Shown: positions 37,601-50,000 of the stretch, piece by piece
Position numbering within the stretch: the stretch's first letter is position 1
Layout of the letters: the number at the start of each line of letters is the position of its first letter
From: Leptasterias polaris
Taxonomy: Eukaryota > Echinodermata > Asteroidea > Forcipulatida > Asteriidae
Direction of reading: 5' to 3'
Length of the DNA: 64,000 nt
Assembly: GCA_037783415.1 (NCBI GenBank)
Contig: JAZGTN010000059.1
Location: 5,208,001-5,272,000 of the forward strand
The notes under the pieces: generated by a model
The model's database searches: none
What the model was told of the DNA's origin: nothing
The model's input: only the letters and a program-made list of their open reading frames with translations
Made by a program: the position numbers and the translations under genes

Positions 37601-40600
37601 AGATAAGTCTCAAATTGAAGAAGATCTTGTTGCTGAAGTAAAAACTGGCCAGTTCATCTTAGATATTGTTATTTGAAGAAGAATCCACGAACCCAATGGT
37701 ATGTTGAAGTTTGAAGTTCTTGAGACAAGCACATTGGTGCGGTTCATTTATTATGAAAGGGAAAAGCTCTAAGGATTTAAAGTTGATGACACAAATTAAC
37801 TTCTTGGTAGTTGAAAGTGATGGCACTTTTGTTGAGAGTTATTCTGTGGTGGAACAAAATCTTGATGGTACAGAATGCAGTCGATTTTCCATAGGTGAGA
37901 ACTCTTGATACACAGCTATGACAATAGGCCCTATAACCAGGCACTGGCAGATGTTGAGCCAGTTTAGCCTGGGGTGCAGTTTATTGTCGTACTCCAGGAC
38001 AACAAAGTTTTTCATCCAAGGAGGTGAAATCTTCAGCATGAAATTATTTTCTTGAAGGTTGAAGCAGATTAAGGCCTATTATAATGAAGGAGAACTTTTA
38101 TATTCCTTGTTTTTACAGGTTTCTGCTTTGAGCAAAAGAGGAACTCTTTCAAGTCAATCAGTGCTACAATTATGCACCGAAGAGTTTTACCTCTGTGCAA
38201 CAGATACATGGAAACAAGGAACGAAGGAGACCGGAGTTGTTGAAGAAGATAAGTCTCAAATTGAAGAAGATCTTGTTGCTGAAGTAAAAACTGGCCAGTT
38301 CATCTTAGATATTGTTATTTGAAGAAGAATCCACGAACCCAATGGTATGTTGAAGTTTGAAGTTCTTGAGACAAGCACATTGGTGCGGTTCATTTATTAT
38401 GAAAGGGAAAAGCTCTAAGGATTTAAAGTTGATGACACAAATTAACTTCTTGGTAGTTGAAAGTGATGGCACTTTTGTTGAGAGTTATTCTGTGGTGGAA
38501 CAAAATCTTGATGGTACAGAATGCAGTCGATTTTCCATAGGTGAGAACTCTTGATACACAGCTATGACAATAGGCCCTATAACCAGGCACTGGCAGATGT
38601 TGAGCCAGTTTAGCCTGGGGTGCAGTTTATTGTCGTACTCCAGGACAACAAAGTTTTTCATCCAAGGAGGGGTTGTCTTGAGCTTGAAATGAACATCTTG
38701 AAGGTTGAAGCAGATTAAGGCCTATTATAATGAAGGAGAACTTTTATATTCCTTGTTTTTACAGGTTTCTGCTTTGAGCAAAAGAGGAACTCTTTCAAGT
38801 CAATCAGTGCTACAATTATGCACCGAAGAGTTTTACCTCTGTGCAACAGATACATGGAAACAAGGAACGAAGGAGACCGGAGTTGTTGAAGAAGATAAGT
38901 CTCAAATTGAAGAAGATCTTGTTGCTGAAGTAAAAACTGGCCAGTTCATCTTAGATATTGATATTTGAAGAAGAATCCACGAACCCAATGGTATGTTGAA
39001 GTTTGAAGTTCTTGAGACAAGCACATTGGTGCGGTTCATTTATTATGAAAGGGAAAAGCTCTAAGGATTTAAAGTTGATGAAACACAAATTAACTTCTTG
39101 GTAGTTGAAAGTGATGGCACTTTTGTTGAGAGTTATTCTGTGGTGGAACAAAATCTTGATGGTACAGAATGCAGTCGATTTTCCATAGGTGAGAACTCTT
39201 GATACACAGCTATGACAATAGGCCCTATAACCAGGCACTGGCAGATGTTGAGCCAGTTTAGCCTGGGGTGCAGTTTATTGTCGTACTCCAGGACAACAAG
39301 GGGTTGTCTTGAGCATGAAATTTTTTTCTTGAAGGTTGAAGCAGATTAAGGCCCATTATAATGAAGGAGAACTTTTATATTCCTTGTTTTTACAGGTTTC
39401 TGCTTTGAGCAAAAGAGGAACTCTTTCAAGTCAATCAGTGCTACAATTATGCACCGAAGAGTTTTACCTCTGTGCAACAGATACATGGAAACAAGGAACG
39501 AAGGAGACCGGAGTTGTTGAAGAAGATAAGTCTCAAATTGAAGAAGATCTTGTTGCTGAAGTAAAAACTGGCCAGTTCATCTTAGATATTGATATTTGAA
39601 GAAGAATCCACGAACCCAATGGTATGTTGAAGTTTGAAGTTCTTGAGACAACCACATTGGTGCGGTTCATTTATTATGAAAGGGAAAAGCTCTAAGGATT
39701 TAAAGTTGATGACACAAATTAACTTCTTGGTAGTTGAAAGTGATGGCACTTTTGTTGAGAGTTATTCTGTGGTGGAACAAAATCTTGATGGTACAGAATG
39801 CAGTCGATTTTCCATAGGTGAGAACTCTTGATACACAGCTATGACAATAGGCCCTATAACCAGGCACTGGCAGATGTTGAGCCAGTTTAGCCTGGGGTGC
39901 AGTTTATTGTCGTACTCCAGGACAACAAAGTTTTTCATCCAAGGAGGTGAAATCTTCAGCATGAAATTATTTTCTTGAAGGTTGAAGCAGATTAAGGCCT
40001 ATTATAATGAAGGAGAACTTTTATATTCCTTGTTTTTACAGGTTTCTGCTTTGAGCAAAAGAGGAACTCTTTCAAGTCAATCAGTGCTACAATTATGCAC
40101 CGAAGAGTTTTACCTCTGTGCAACAGATACATGGAAACAAGGAACGAAGGAGACCGGAGTTGTTGAAGAAGATAAGTCTCAAATTGAAGAAGATCTTGTT
40201 GCTGAAGTAAAAACTGGCCAGTTCATCTTAGATATTGTTATTTGAAGAAGAATCCACGAACCCAATGGTATGTTGAAGTTTGAAGTTCTTGAGACAAGCA
40301 CATTGGTGCGGTTCATTTATTATGAAAGGGAAAAGCTCTAAGGATTTAAAGTTGATGACACAAATTAACTTCTTGGTAGTTGAAAGTGATGGCACTTTTG
40401 TTGAGAGTTATTCTGTGGTGGAACAAAATCTTGATGGTACAGAATGCAGTCGATTTTCCATAGGTGAGAACTCTTGATACACAGCTATGACAATAGGCCC
40501 TATAACCAGGCACTGGCAGATGTTGAGCCAGTTTAGCCTGGGGTGCAGTTTATTGTCGTACTCCAGGACAACAAAGTTTTTCATCCAAGGAGGGGTTGTC

Positions 40601-40627
40601 TTGAGCTTGAAATGAACATCTTGAAGG
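31610..40627 (+). repeat. Large block duplication at 5155-bp offset
   Basis: Units 35-40 (31610-35472) and 43-48 (36765-40627) have the same markers in the same order, including the D deletion at 34144 and 39299, with a constant offset of 5155 bp. Agreement ends at unit 41 against unit 49. Confidence 0.75.
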
Positions 40628-43600
40628 TTGAAGCAGATTAAGGCCTATTATAATGAAGGAGAACTTTTATATTCCTTGTTTTTACAGGTTTCTGCTTTGA
40701 GCAAAAGAGGAACTCTTTCAAGTCAATCAGTGCTACAATTATGCACCGAAGAGTTTTACCTCTGTGCAACAGATACATGGAAACAAGGAACGAAGGAGAC
40801 CGGAGTTGTTGAAGAAGATAAGTCTCAAATTGAAGAAGATCTTGTTGCTGAAGTAAAAACTGGCCAGTTCATCTTAGATATTGATATTTGAAGAAGAATC
40901 CACGAACCCAATGGTATGTTGAAGTTTGAAGTTCTTGAGACAAGCACATTGGTGCGGTTCATTTATTATGAAAGGGAAAAGCTCTAAGGATTTAAAGTTG
41001 ATGAAACACAAATTAACTTCTTGGTAGTTGAAAGTGATGGCACTTTTGTTGAGAGTTATTCTGTGGTGGAACAAAATCTTGATGGTACAGAATGCAGTCG
41101 ATTTTCCATAGGTGAGAACTCTTGATACACAGCTATGACAATAGGCCCTATAACCAGGCACTGGCAGATGTTGAGCCAGTTTAGCCTGGGGTGCAGTTTA
41201 TTGTCGTACTCCAGGACAACAAGGGGTTGTCTTGAGCATGAAATTTTTTTCTTGAAGGTTGAAGCAGATTAAGGCCCATTATAATGAAGGAGAACTTTTA
41301 TATTCCTTGTTTTTACAGGTTTCTGCTTTGAGCAAAAGAGGAACTCTTTCAAGTCAATCAGTGCTACAATTATGCACCGAAGAGTTTTACCTCTGTGCAA
41401 CAGATACATGGAAACAAGGAACGAAGGAGACCGGAGTTGTTGAAGAAGATAAGTCTCAAATTGAAGAAGATCTTGTTGCTGAAGTAAAAACTGGCCAGTT
41501 CATCTTAGATATTGATATTTGAAGAAGAATCCACGAACCCAATGGTATGTTGAAGTTTGAAGTTCTTGAGACAAGCACATTGGTGCGGTTCATTTATTAT
41601 GAAAGGGAAAAGCTCTAAGGATTTAAAGTTGATGACACAAATTAACTTCTTGGTAGTTGAAAGTGATGGCACTTTTGTTGAGAGTTATTCTGTGGTGGAA
41701 CAAAATCTTGATGGTACAGAATGCAGTCGATTTTCCATAGGTGAGAACTCTTGATACACAGCTATGACAATAGGCCCTATAACCAGGCACTGGCAGATGT
41801 TGAGCCAGTTTAGCCTGGGGTGCAGTTTATTGTCGTACTCCAGGACAACAAAGTTTTTCATCCAAGGAGGTGAAATCTTCAGCATGAAATTATTTTCTTG
41901 AAGGTTGAAGCAGATTAAGGCCTATTATAATGAAGGAGAACTTTTATATTCCTTGTTTTTACAGGTTTCTGCTTTGAGCAAAAGAGGAACTCTTTCAAGT
42001 CAATCAGTGCTACAATTATGCACCGAAGAGTTTTACCTCTGTGCAACAGATACATGGAAACAAGGAACGAAGGAGACCGGAGTTGTTGAAGAAGATAAGT
42101 CTCAAATTGAAGAAGATCTTGTTGCTGAAGTAAAAACTGGCCAGTTCATCTTAGATATTGTTATTTGAAGAAGAATCCACGAACCCAATGGTATGTTGAA
42201 GTTTGAAGTTCTTGAGACAAGCACATTGGTGCGGTTCATTTATTATGAAAGGGAAAAGCTCTAAGGATTTAAAGTTGATGACACAAATTAACTTCTTGGT
42301 AGTTGAAAGTGATGGCACTTTTGTTGAGAGTTATTCTGTGGTGGAACAAAATCTTGATGGTACAGAATGCAGTCGATTTTCCATAGGTGAGAACTCTTGA
42401 TACACAGCTATGACAATAGGCCCTATAACCAGGCACTGGCAGATGTTGAGCCAGTTTAGCCTGGGGTGCAGTTTATTGTCGTACTCCAGGACAACAAGGG
42501 GTTGTCTTGAGCATGAAATTTTTTTCTTGAAGGTTGAAGCAGATTAAGGCCCATTATAATGAAGGAGAACTTTTATATTCCTTGTTTTTACAGGTTTCTG
42601 CTTTGAGCAAAAGAGGAACTCTTTCAAGTCAATCAGTGCTACAATTATGCACCGAAGAGTTTTACCTCTGTGCAACAGATACATGGAAACAAGGAACGAA
42701 GGAGACCGGAGTTGTTGAAGAAGATAAGTCTCAAATTGAAGAAGATCTTGTTGCTGAAGTAAAAACTGGCCAGTTCATCTTAGATATTGATATTTGAAGA
42801 AGAATCCACGAACCCAATGGTATGTTGAAGTTTGAAGTTCTTGAGACAAGCACATTGGTGCGGTTCATTTATTATGAAAGGGAAAAGCTCTAAGGATTTA
42901 AAGTTGATGACACAAATTAACTTCTTGGTAGTTGAAAGTGATGGCACTTTTGTTGAGAGTTATTCTGTGGTGGAACAAAATCTTGATGGTACAGAATGCA
43001 GTCGATTTTCCATAGGTGAGAACTCTTGATACACAGCTATGACAATAGGCCCTATAACCAGGCACTGGCAGATGTTGAGCCAGTTTAGCCTGGGGTGCAG
43101 TTTATTGTCGTACTCCAGGACAACAAAGTTTTTCATCCAAGGAGGTGAAATCTTCAGCATGAAATTATTTTCTTGAAGGTTGAAGCAGATTAAGGCCTAT
43201 TATAATGAAGGAGAACTTTTATATTCCTTGTTTTTACAGGTTTCTGCTTTGAGCAAAAGAGGAACTCTTTCAAGTCAATCAGTGCTACAATTATGCACCG
43301 AAGAGTTTTACCTCTGTGCAACAGATACATGGAAACAAGGAACGAAGGAGACCGGAGTTGTTGAAGAAGATAAGTCTCAAATTGAAGAAGATCTTGTTGC
43401 TGAAGTAAAAACTGGCCAGTTCATCTTAGATATTGTTATTTGAAGAAGAATCCACGAACCCAATGGTATGTTGAAGTTTGAAGTTCTTGAGACAAGCACA
43501 TTGGTGCGGTTCATTTATTATGAAAGGGAAAAGCTCTAAGGATTTAAAGTTGATGACACAAATTAACTTCTTGGTAGTTGAAAGTGATGGCACTTTTGTT

Positions 43601-46600
43601 GAGAGTTATTCTGTGGTGGAACAAAATCTTGATGGTACAGAATGCAGTCGATTTTCCATAGGTGAGAACTCTTGATACACAGCTATGACAATAGGCCCTA
43701 TAACCAGGCACTGGCAGATGTTGAGCCAGTTTAGCCTGGGGTGCAGTTTATTGTCGTACTCCAGGACAACAAAGTTTTTCATCCAAGGAGGGGTTGTCTT
43801 GAGCTTGAAATGAACATCTTGAAGGTTGAAGCAGATTAAGGCCTATTATAATGAAGGAGAACTTTTATATTCCTTGTTTTTACAGGTTTCTGCTTTGAGC
43901 AAAAGAGGAACTCTTTCAAGTCAATCAGTGCTACAATTATGCACCGAAGAGTTTTACCTCTGTGCAACAGATACATGGAAACAAGGAACGAAGGAGACCG
44001 GAGTTGTTGAAGAAGATAAGTCTCAAATTGAAGAAGATCTTGTTGCTGAAGTAAAAACTGGCCAGTTCATCTTAGATATTGATATTTGAAGAAGAATCCA
44101 CGAACCCAATGGTATGTTGAAGTTTGAAGTTCTTGAGACAAGCACATTGGTGCGGTTCATTTATTATGAAAGGGAAAAGCTCTAAGGATTTAAAGTTGAT
44201 GAAACACAAATTAACTTCTTGGTAGTTGAAAGTGATGGCACTTTTGTTGAGAGTTATTCTGTGGTGGAACAAAATCTTGATGGTACAGAATGCAGTCGAT
44301 TTTCCATAGGTGAGAACTCTTGATACACAGCTATGACAATAGGCCCTATAACCAGGCACTGGCAGATGTTGAGCCAGTTTAGCCTGGGGTGCAGTTTATT
44401 GTCGTACTCCAGGACAACAAAGTTTTTCATCCAAGGAGGGGTTGTCTTGAGCATGAAATTTTTTTCTTGAAGGTTGAAGCAGATTAAGGCCCATTATAAT
44501 GAAGGAGAACTTTTATATTCCTTGTTTTTACAGGTTTCTGCTTTGAGCAAAAGAGGAACTCTTTCAAGTCAATCAGTGCTACAATTATGCACCGAAGAGT
44601 TTTACCTCTGTGCAACAGATACATGGAAACAAGGAACGAAGGAGACCGGAGTTGTTGAAGAAGATAAGTCTCAAATTGAAGAAGATCTTGTTGCTGAAGT
44701 AAAAACTGGCCAGTTCATCTTAGATATTGATATTTGAAGAAGAATCCACGAACCCAATGGTATGTTGAAGTTTGAAGTTCTTGAGACAAGCACATTGGTG
44801 CGGTTCATTTATTATGAAAGGGAAAAGCTCTAAGGATTTAAAGTTGATGACACAAATTAACTTCTTGGTAGTTGAAAGTGATGGCACTTTTGTTGAGAGT
44901 TATTCTGTGGTGGAACAAAATCTTGATGGTACAGAATGCAGTCGATTTTCCATAGGTGAGAACTCTTGATACACAGCTATGACAATAGGCCCTATAACCA
45001 GGCACTGGCAGATGTTGAGCCAGTTTAGCCTGGGGTGCAGTTTATTGTCGTACTCCAGGACAACAAAGTTTTTCATCCAAGGAGGTGAAATCTTCAGCAT
45101 GAAATTATTTTCTTGAAGGTTGAAGCAGATTAAGGCCTATTATAATGAAGGAGAACTTTTATATTCCTTGTTTTTACAGGTTTCTGCTTTGAGCAAAAGA
45201 GGAACTCTTTCAAGTCAATCAGTGCTACAATTATGCACCGAAGAGTTTTACCTCTGTGCAACAGATACATGGAAACAAGGAACGAAGGAGACCGGAGTTG
45301 TTGAAGAAGATAAGTCTCAAATTGAAGAAGATCTTGTTGCTGAAGTAAAAACTGGCCAGTTCATCTTAGATATTGTTATTTGAAGAAGAATCCACGAACC
45401 CAATGGTATGTTGAAGTTTGAAGTTCTTGAGACAAGCACATTGGTGCGGTTCATTTATTATGAAAGGGAAAAGCTCTAAGGATTTAAAGTTGATGACACA
45501 AATTAACTTCTTGGTAGTTGAAAGTGATGGCACTTTTGTTGAGAGTTATTCTGTGGTGGAACAAAATCTTGATGGTACAGAATGCAGTCGATTTTCCATA
45601 GGTGAGAACTCTTGATACACAGCTATGACAATAGGCCCTATAACCAGGCACTGGCAGATGTTGAGCCAGTTTAGCCTGGGGTGCAGTTTATTGTCGTACT
45701 CCAGGACAACAAAGTTTTTCATCCAAGGAGGGGTTGTCTTGAGCTTGAAATGAACATCTTGAAGGTTGAAGCAGATTAAGGCCTATTATAATGAAGGAGA
45801 ACTTTTATATTCCTTGTTTTTACAGGTTTCTGCTTTGAGCAAAAGAGGAACTCTTTCAAGTCAATCAGTGCTACAATTATGCACCGAAGAGTTTTACCTC
45901 TGTGCAACAGATACATGGAAACAAGGAACGAAGGAGACCGGAGTTGTTGAAGAAGATAAGTCTCAAATTGAAGAAGATCTTGTTGCTGAAGTAAAAACTG
46001 GCCAGTTCATCTTAGATATTGATATTTGAAGAAGAATCCACGAACCCAATGGTATGTTGAAGTTTGAAGTTCTTGAGACAAGCACATTGGTGCGGTTCAT
46101 TTATTATGAAAGGGAAAAGCTCTAAGGATTTAAAGTTGATGAAACACAAATTAACTTCTTGGTAGTTGAAAGTGATGGCACTTTTGTTGAGAGTTATTCT
46201 GTGGTGGAACAAAATCTTGATGGTACAGAATGCAGTCGATTTTCCATAGGTGAGAACTCTTGATACACAGCTATGACAATAGGCCCTATAACCAGGCACT
46301 GGCAGATGTTGAGCCAGTTTAGCCTGGGGTGCAGTTTATTGTCGTACTCCAGGACAACAAAGTTTAAGGAGGGGTTGTCTTGAGCATGAAATTTTTTTCT
46401 TGAAGGTTGAAGCAGATTAAGGCCCATTATAATGAAGGAGAACTTTTATATTCCTTGTTTTTACAGGTTTCTGCTTTGAGCAAAAGAGGAACTCTTTCAA
46501 GTCAATCAGTGCTACAATTATGCACCGAAGAGTTTTACCTCTGTGCAACAGATACATGGAAACAAGGAACGAAGGAGACCGGAGTTGTTGAAGAAGATAA

Positions 46601-47052
46601 GTCTCAAATTGAAGAAGATCTTGTTGCTGAAGTAAAAACTGGCCAGTTCATCTTAGATATTGATATTTGAAGAAGAATCCACGAACCCAATGGTATGTTG
46701 AAGTTTGAAGTTCTTGAGACAAGCACATTGGTGCGGTTCATTTATTATGAAAGGGAAAAGCTCTAAGGATTTAAAGTTGATGACACAAATTAACTTCTTG
46801 GTAGTTGAAAGTGATGGCACTTTTGTTGAGAGTTATTCTGTGGTGGAACAAAATCTTGATGGTACAGAATGCAGTCGATTTTCCATAGGTGAGAACTCTT
46901 GATACACAGCTATGACAATAGGCCCTATAACCAGGCACTGGCAGATGTTGAGCCAGTTTAGCCTGGGGTGCAGTTTATTGTCGTACTCCAGGACAACAAA
47001 GTTTTTCATCCAAGGAGGTGAAATCTTCAGCATGAAATTATTTTCTTGAAGG
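32258..47052 (+). repeat. Region organised as a three-unit higher-order repeat (~1940 bp)
   Basis: Here units cycle as: CCCAT unit ending in A, CCTAT unit with GTTATT ending in B, then an inserted CCTAT unit with GATATT ending in C or D. CCCAT units start at 32258, 34181, 37413, 39336, 41259, 42534, 44474 and 46407. Spacing is 1940 bp when intact, and 1923 or 1933 bp when the 17-nt D deletion or a 7-nt deletion (near 46366) is present. Two cycles are longer and one is shorter by whole units. Confidence 0.8.
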
Positions 47053-50000
47053 TTGAAGCAGATTAAGGCCTATTATAATGAAGGAGAACTTTTATATTCC
47101 TTGTTTTTACAGGTTTCTGCTTTGAGCAAAAGAGGAACTCTTTCAAGTCAATCAGTGCTACAATTATGCACCGAAGAGTTTTACCTCTGTGCAACAGATA
47201 CATGGAAACAAGGAACGAAGGAGACCGGAGTTGTTGAAGAAGATAAGTCTCAAATTGAAGAAGATCTTGTTGCTGAAGTAAAAACTGGCCAGTTCATCTT
47301 AGATATTGTTATTTGAAGAAGAATCCACGAACCCAATGGTATGTTGAAGTTTGAAGTTCTTGAGACAAGCACATTGGTGCGGTTCATTTATTATGAAAGG
47401 GAAAAGCTCTAAGGATTTAAAGTTGATGACACAAATTAACTTCTTGGTAGTTGAAAGTGATGGCACTTTTGTTGAGAGTTATTCTGTGGTGGTACAAAAT
47501 CTTGATGGTACAGAATGCAGTCGATTTTCCATAGGTGAGAACTCTTGATACACAGCTATGACAATAGGCCCTATAACCAGGCACTGGCAGATGTTGAGCC
47601 AGTTTAGCCTGGGGTGCAGTTTATTGTCGTACTCCAGGACAACAAAGTTTTTCATCCAAGGAGGTGAAATCTTCAGCATGAAATTATTTTCTTGAAGGTT
47701 GAAGCAGATTAAGGCCTATTATAATGAAGGAGAACTTTTATATTCCTTGTTTTTACAGGTTTCTGCTTTGAGCAAAAGAGGAACTCTTTCAAGTCAATCA
47801 GTGCTACAATTATGCACCGAAGAGTTTTACCTCTGTGCAACAGATACATGGAAACAAGGAACGAAGGAGACCGGAGTTGTTGAAGAAGATAAGTCTCAAA
47901 TTGAAGAAGATCTTGTTGCTGAAGTAAAAACTGGCCAGTTCATCTTAGATATTGTTATTTGAAGAAGAATCCACGAACCCAATGGTATGTTGAAGTTTGA
48001 AGTTCTTGAGACAAGCACATTGGTGCGGTTCATTTATTATGAAAGGGAAAAGCTCTAAGGATTTAAAGTTGATGACACAAATTAACTTCTTGGTAGTTGA
48101 AAGTGATGGCACTTTTGTTGAGAGTTATTCTGTGGTGGTACAAAATCTTGATGGTACAGAATGCAGTCGATTTTCCATAGGTGAGAACTCTTGATACACA
48201 GCTATGACAATAGGCCCTATAACCAGGCACTGGCAGATGTTGAGCCAGTTTAGCCTGGGGTGCAGTTTATTGTCGTACTCCAGGACAACAAAGTTTTTCA
48301 TCCAAGGAGGGGTTGTCTTGAGCTTGAAATGAACATCTTGAAGGTTGAAGCAGATTAAGGCCTATTATAATGAAGGAGAACTTTTATATTCCTTGTTTTT
48401 ACAGGTTTCTGCTTTGAGCAAAAGAGGAACTCTTTCAAGTCAATCAGTGCTACAATTATGCACCGAAGAGTTTTACCTCTGTGCAACAGATACATGGAAA
48501 CAAGGAACGAAGGAGACCGGAGTTGTTGAAGAAGATAAGTCTCAAATTGAAGAAGATCTTGTTGCTGAAGTAAAAACTGGCCAGTTCATCTTAGATATTG
48601 ATATTTGAAGAAGAATCCACGAACCCAATGGTATGTTGAAGTTTGAAGTTCTTGAGACAAGCACATTGGTGCGGTTCATTTATTATGAAAGGGAAAAGCT
48701 CTAAGGATTTAAAGTTGATGAAACACAAATTAACTTCTTGGTAGTTGAAAGTGATGGCACTTTTGTTGAGAGTTATTCTGTGGTGGAACAAAATCTTGAT
48801 GGTACAGAATGCAGTCGATTTTCCATAGGTGAGAACTCTTGATACACAGCTATGACAATAGGCCCTATAACCAGGCACTGGCAGATGTTGAGCCAGTTTA
48901 GCCTGGGGTGCAGTTTATTGTCGTACTCCAGGACAACAAAGTTTTTCATCCAAGGAGGGGTTGTCTTGAGCTTGAAATGAACATCTTGAAGGTTGAAGCA
49001 GATTAAGGCCTATTATAATGAAGGAGAACTTTTATATTCCTTGTTTTTACAGGTTTCTGCTTTGAGCAAAAGAGGAACTCTTTCAAGTCAATCAGTGCTA
49101 CAATTATGCACCGAAGAGTTTTACCTCTGTGCAACAGATACATGGAAACAAGGAACGAAGGAGACCGGAGTTGTTGAAGAAGATAAGTCTCAAATTGAAG
49201 AAGATCTTGTTGCTGAAGTAAAAACTGGCCAGTTCATCTTAGATATTGATATTTGAAGAAGAATCCACGAACCCAATGGTATGTTGAAGTTTGAAGTTCT
49301 TGAGACAAGCACATTGGTGCGGTTCATTTATTATGAAAGGGAAAAGCTCTAAGGATTTAAAGTTGATGACACAAATTAACTTATGGGTAGTTGAAAGTGA
49401 TGGCACTTTTGTTGAGAGTTATTCTGTGGTGGAACAAAATCTTGATGGTACAGAATGCAGTCGATTTTCCATAGGTGAGAACTCTTGATACACAGCTATG
49501 ACAATAGGCCCTATAACCAGGCACTGGCAGATGTTGAGCCAGTTTAGCCTGGGGTGCAGTTTATTGTCGTACTCCAGGACAACAAAGTTTTTCATCCAAG
49601 GAGGGGTTGTCTTGAGCTTGAAATGAACATCTTGAAGGTTGAAGCAGATTAAGGCCTATTATAATGAAGGAGAACTTTTATATTCCTTGTTTTTACAGGT
49701 TTCTGCTTTGAGCAAAAGAGGAACTCTTTCAAGTCAATCAGTGCTACAATTATGCACCGAAGAGTTTTACCTCTGTGCAACAGATACATGGAAACAAGGA
49801 ACGAAGGAGACCGGAGTTGTTGAAGAAGATAAGTCTCAAATTGAAGAAGATCTTGTTGCTGAAGTAAAAACTGGCCAGTTCATCTTAGATATTGATATTT
49901 GAAGAAGAATCCACGAACCCAATGGTATGTTGAAGTTTGAAGTTCTTGAGACAAGCACATTGGTGCGGTTCATTTATTATGAAAGGGAAAAGCTCTAAGG

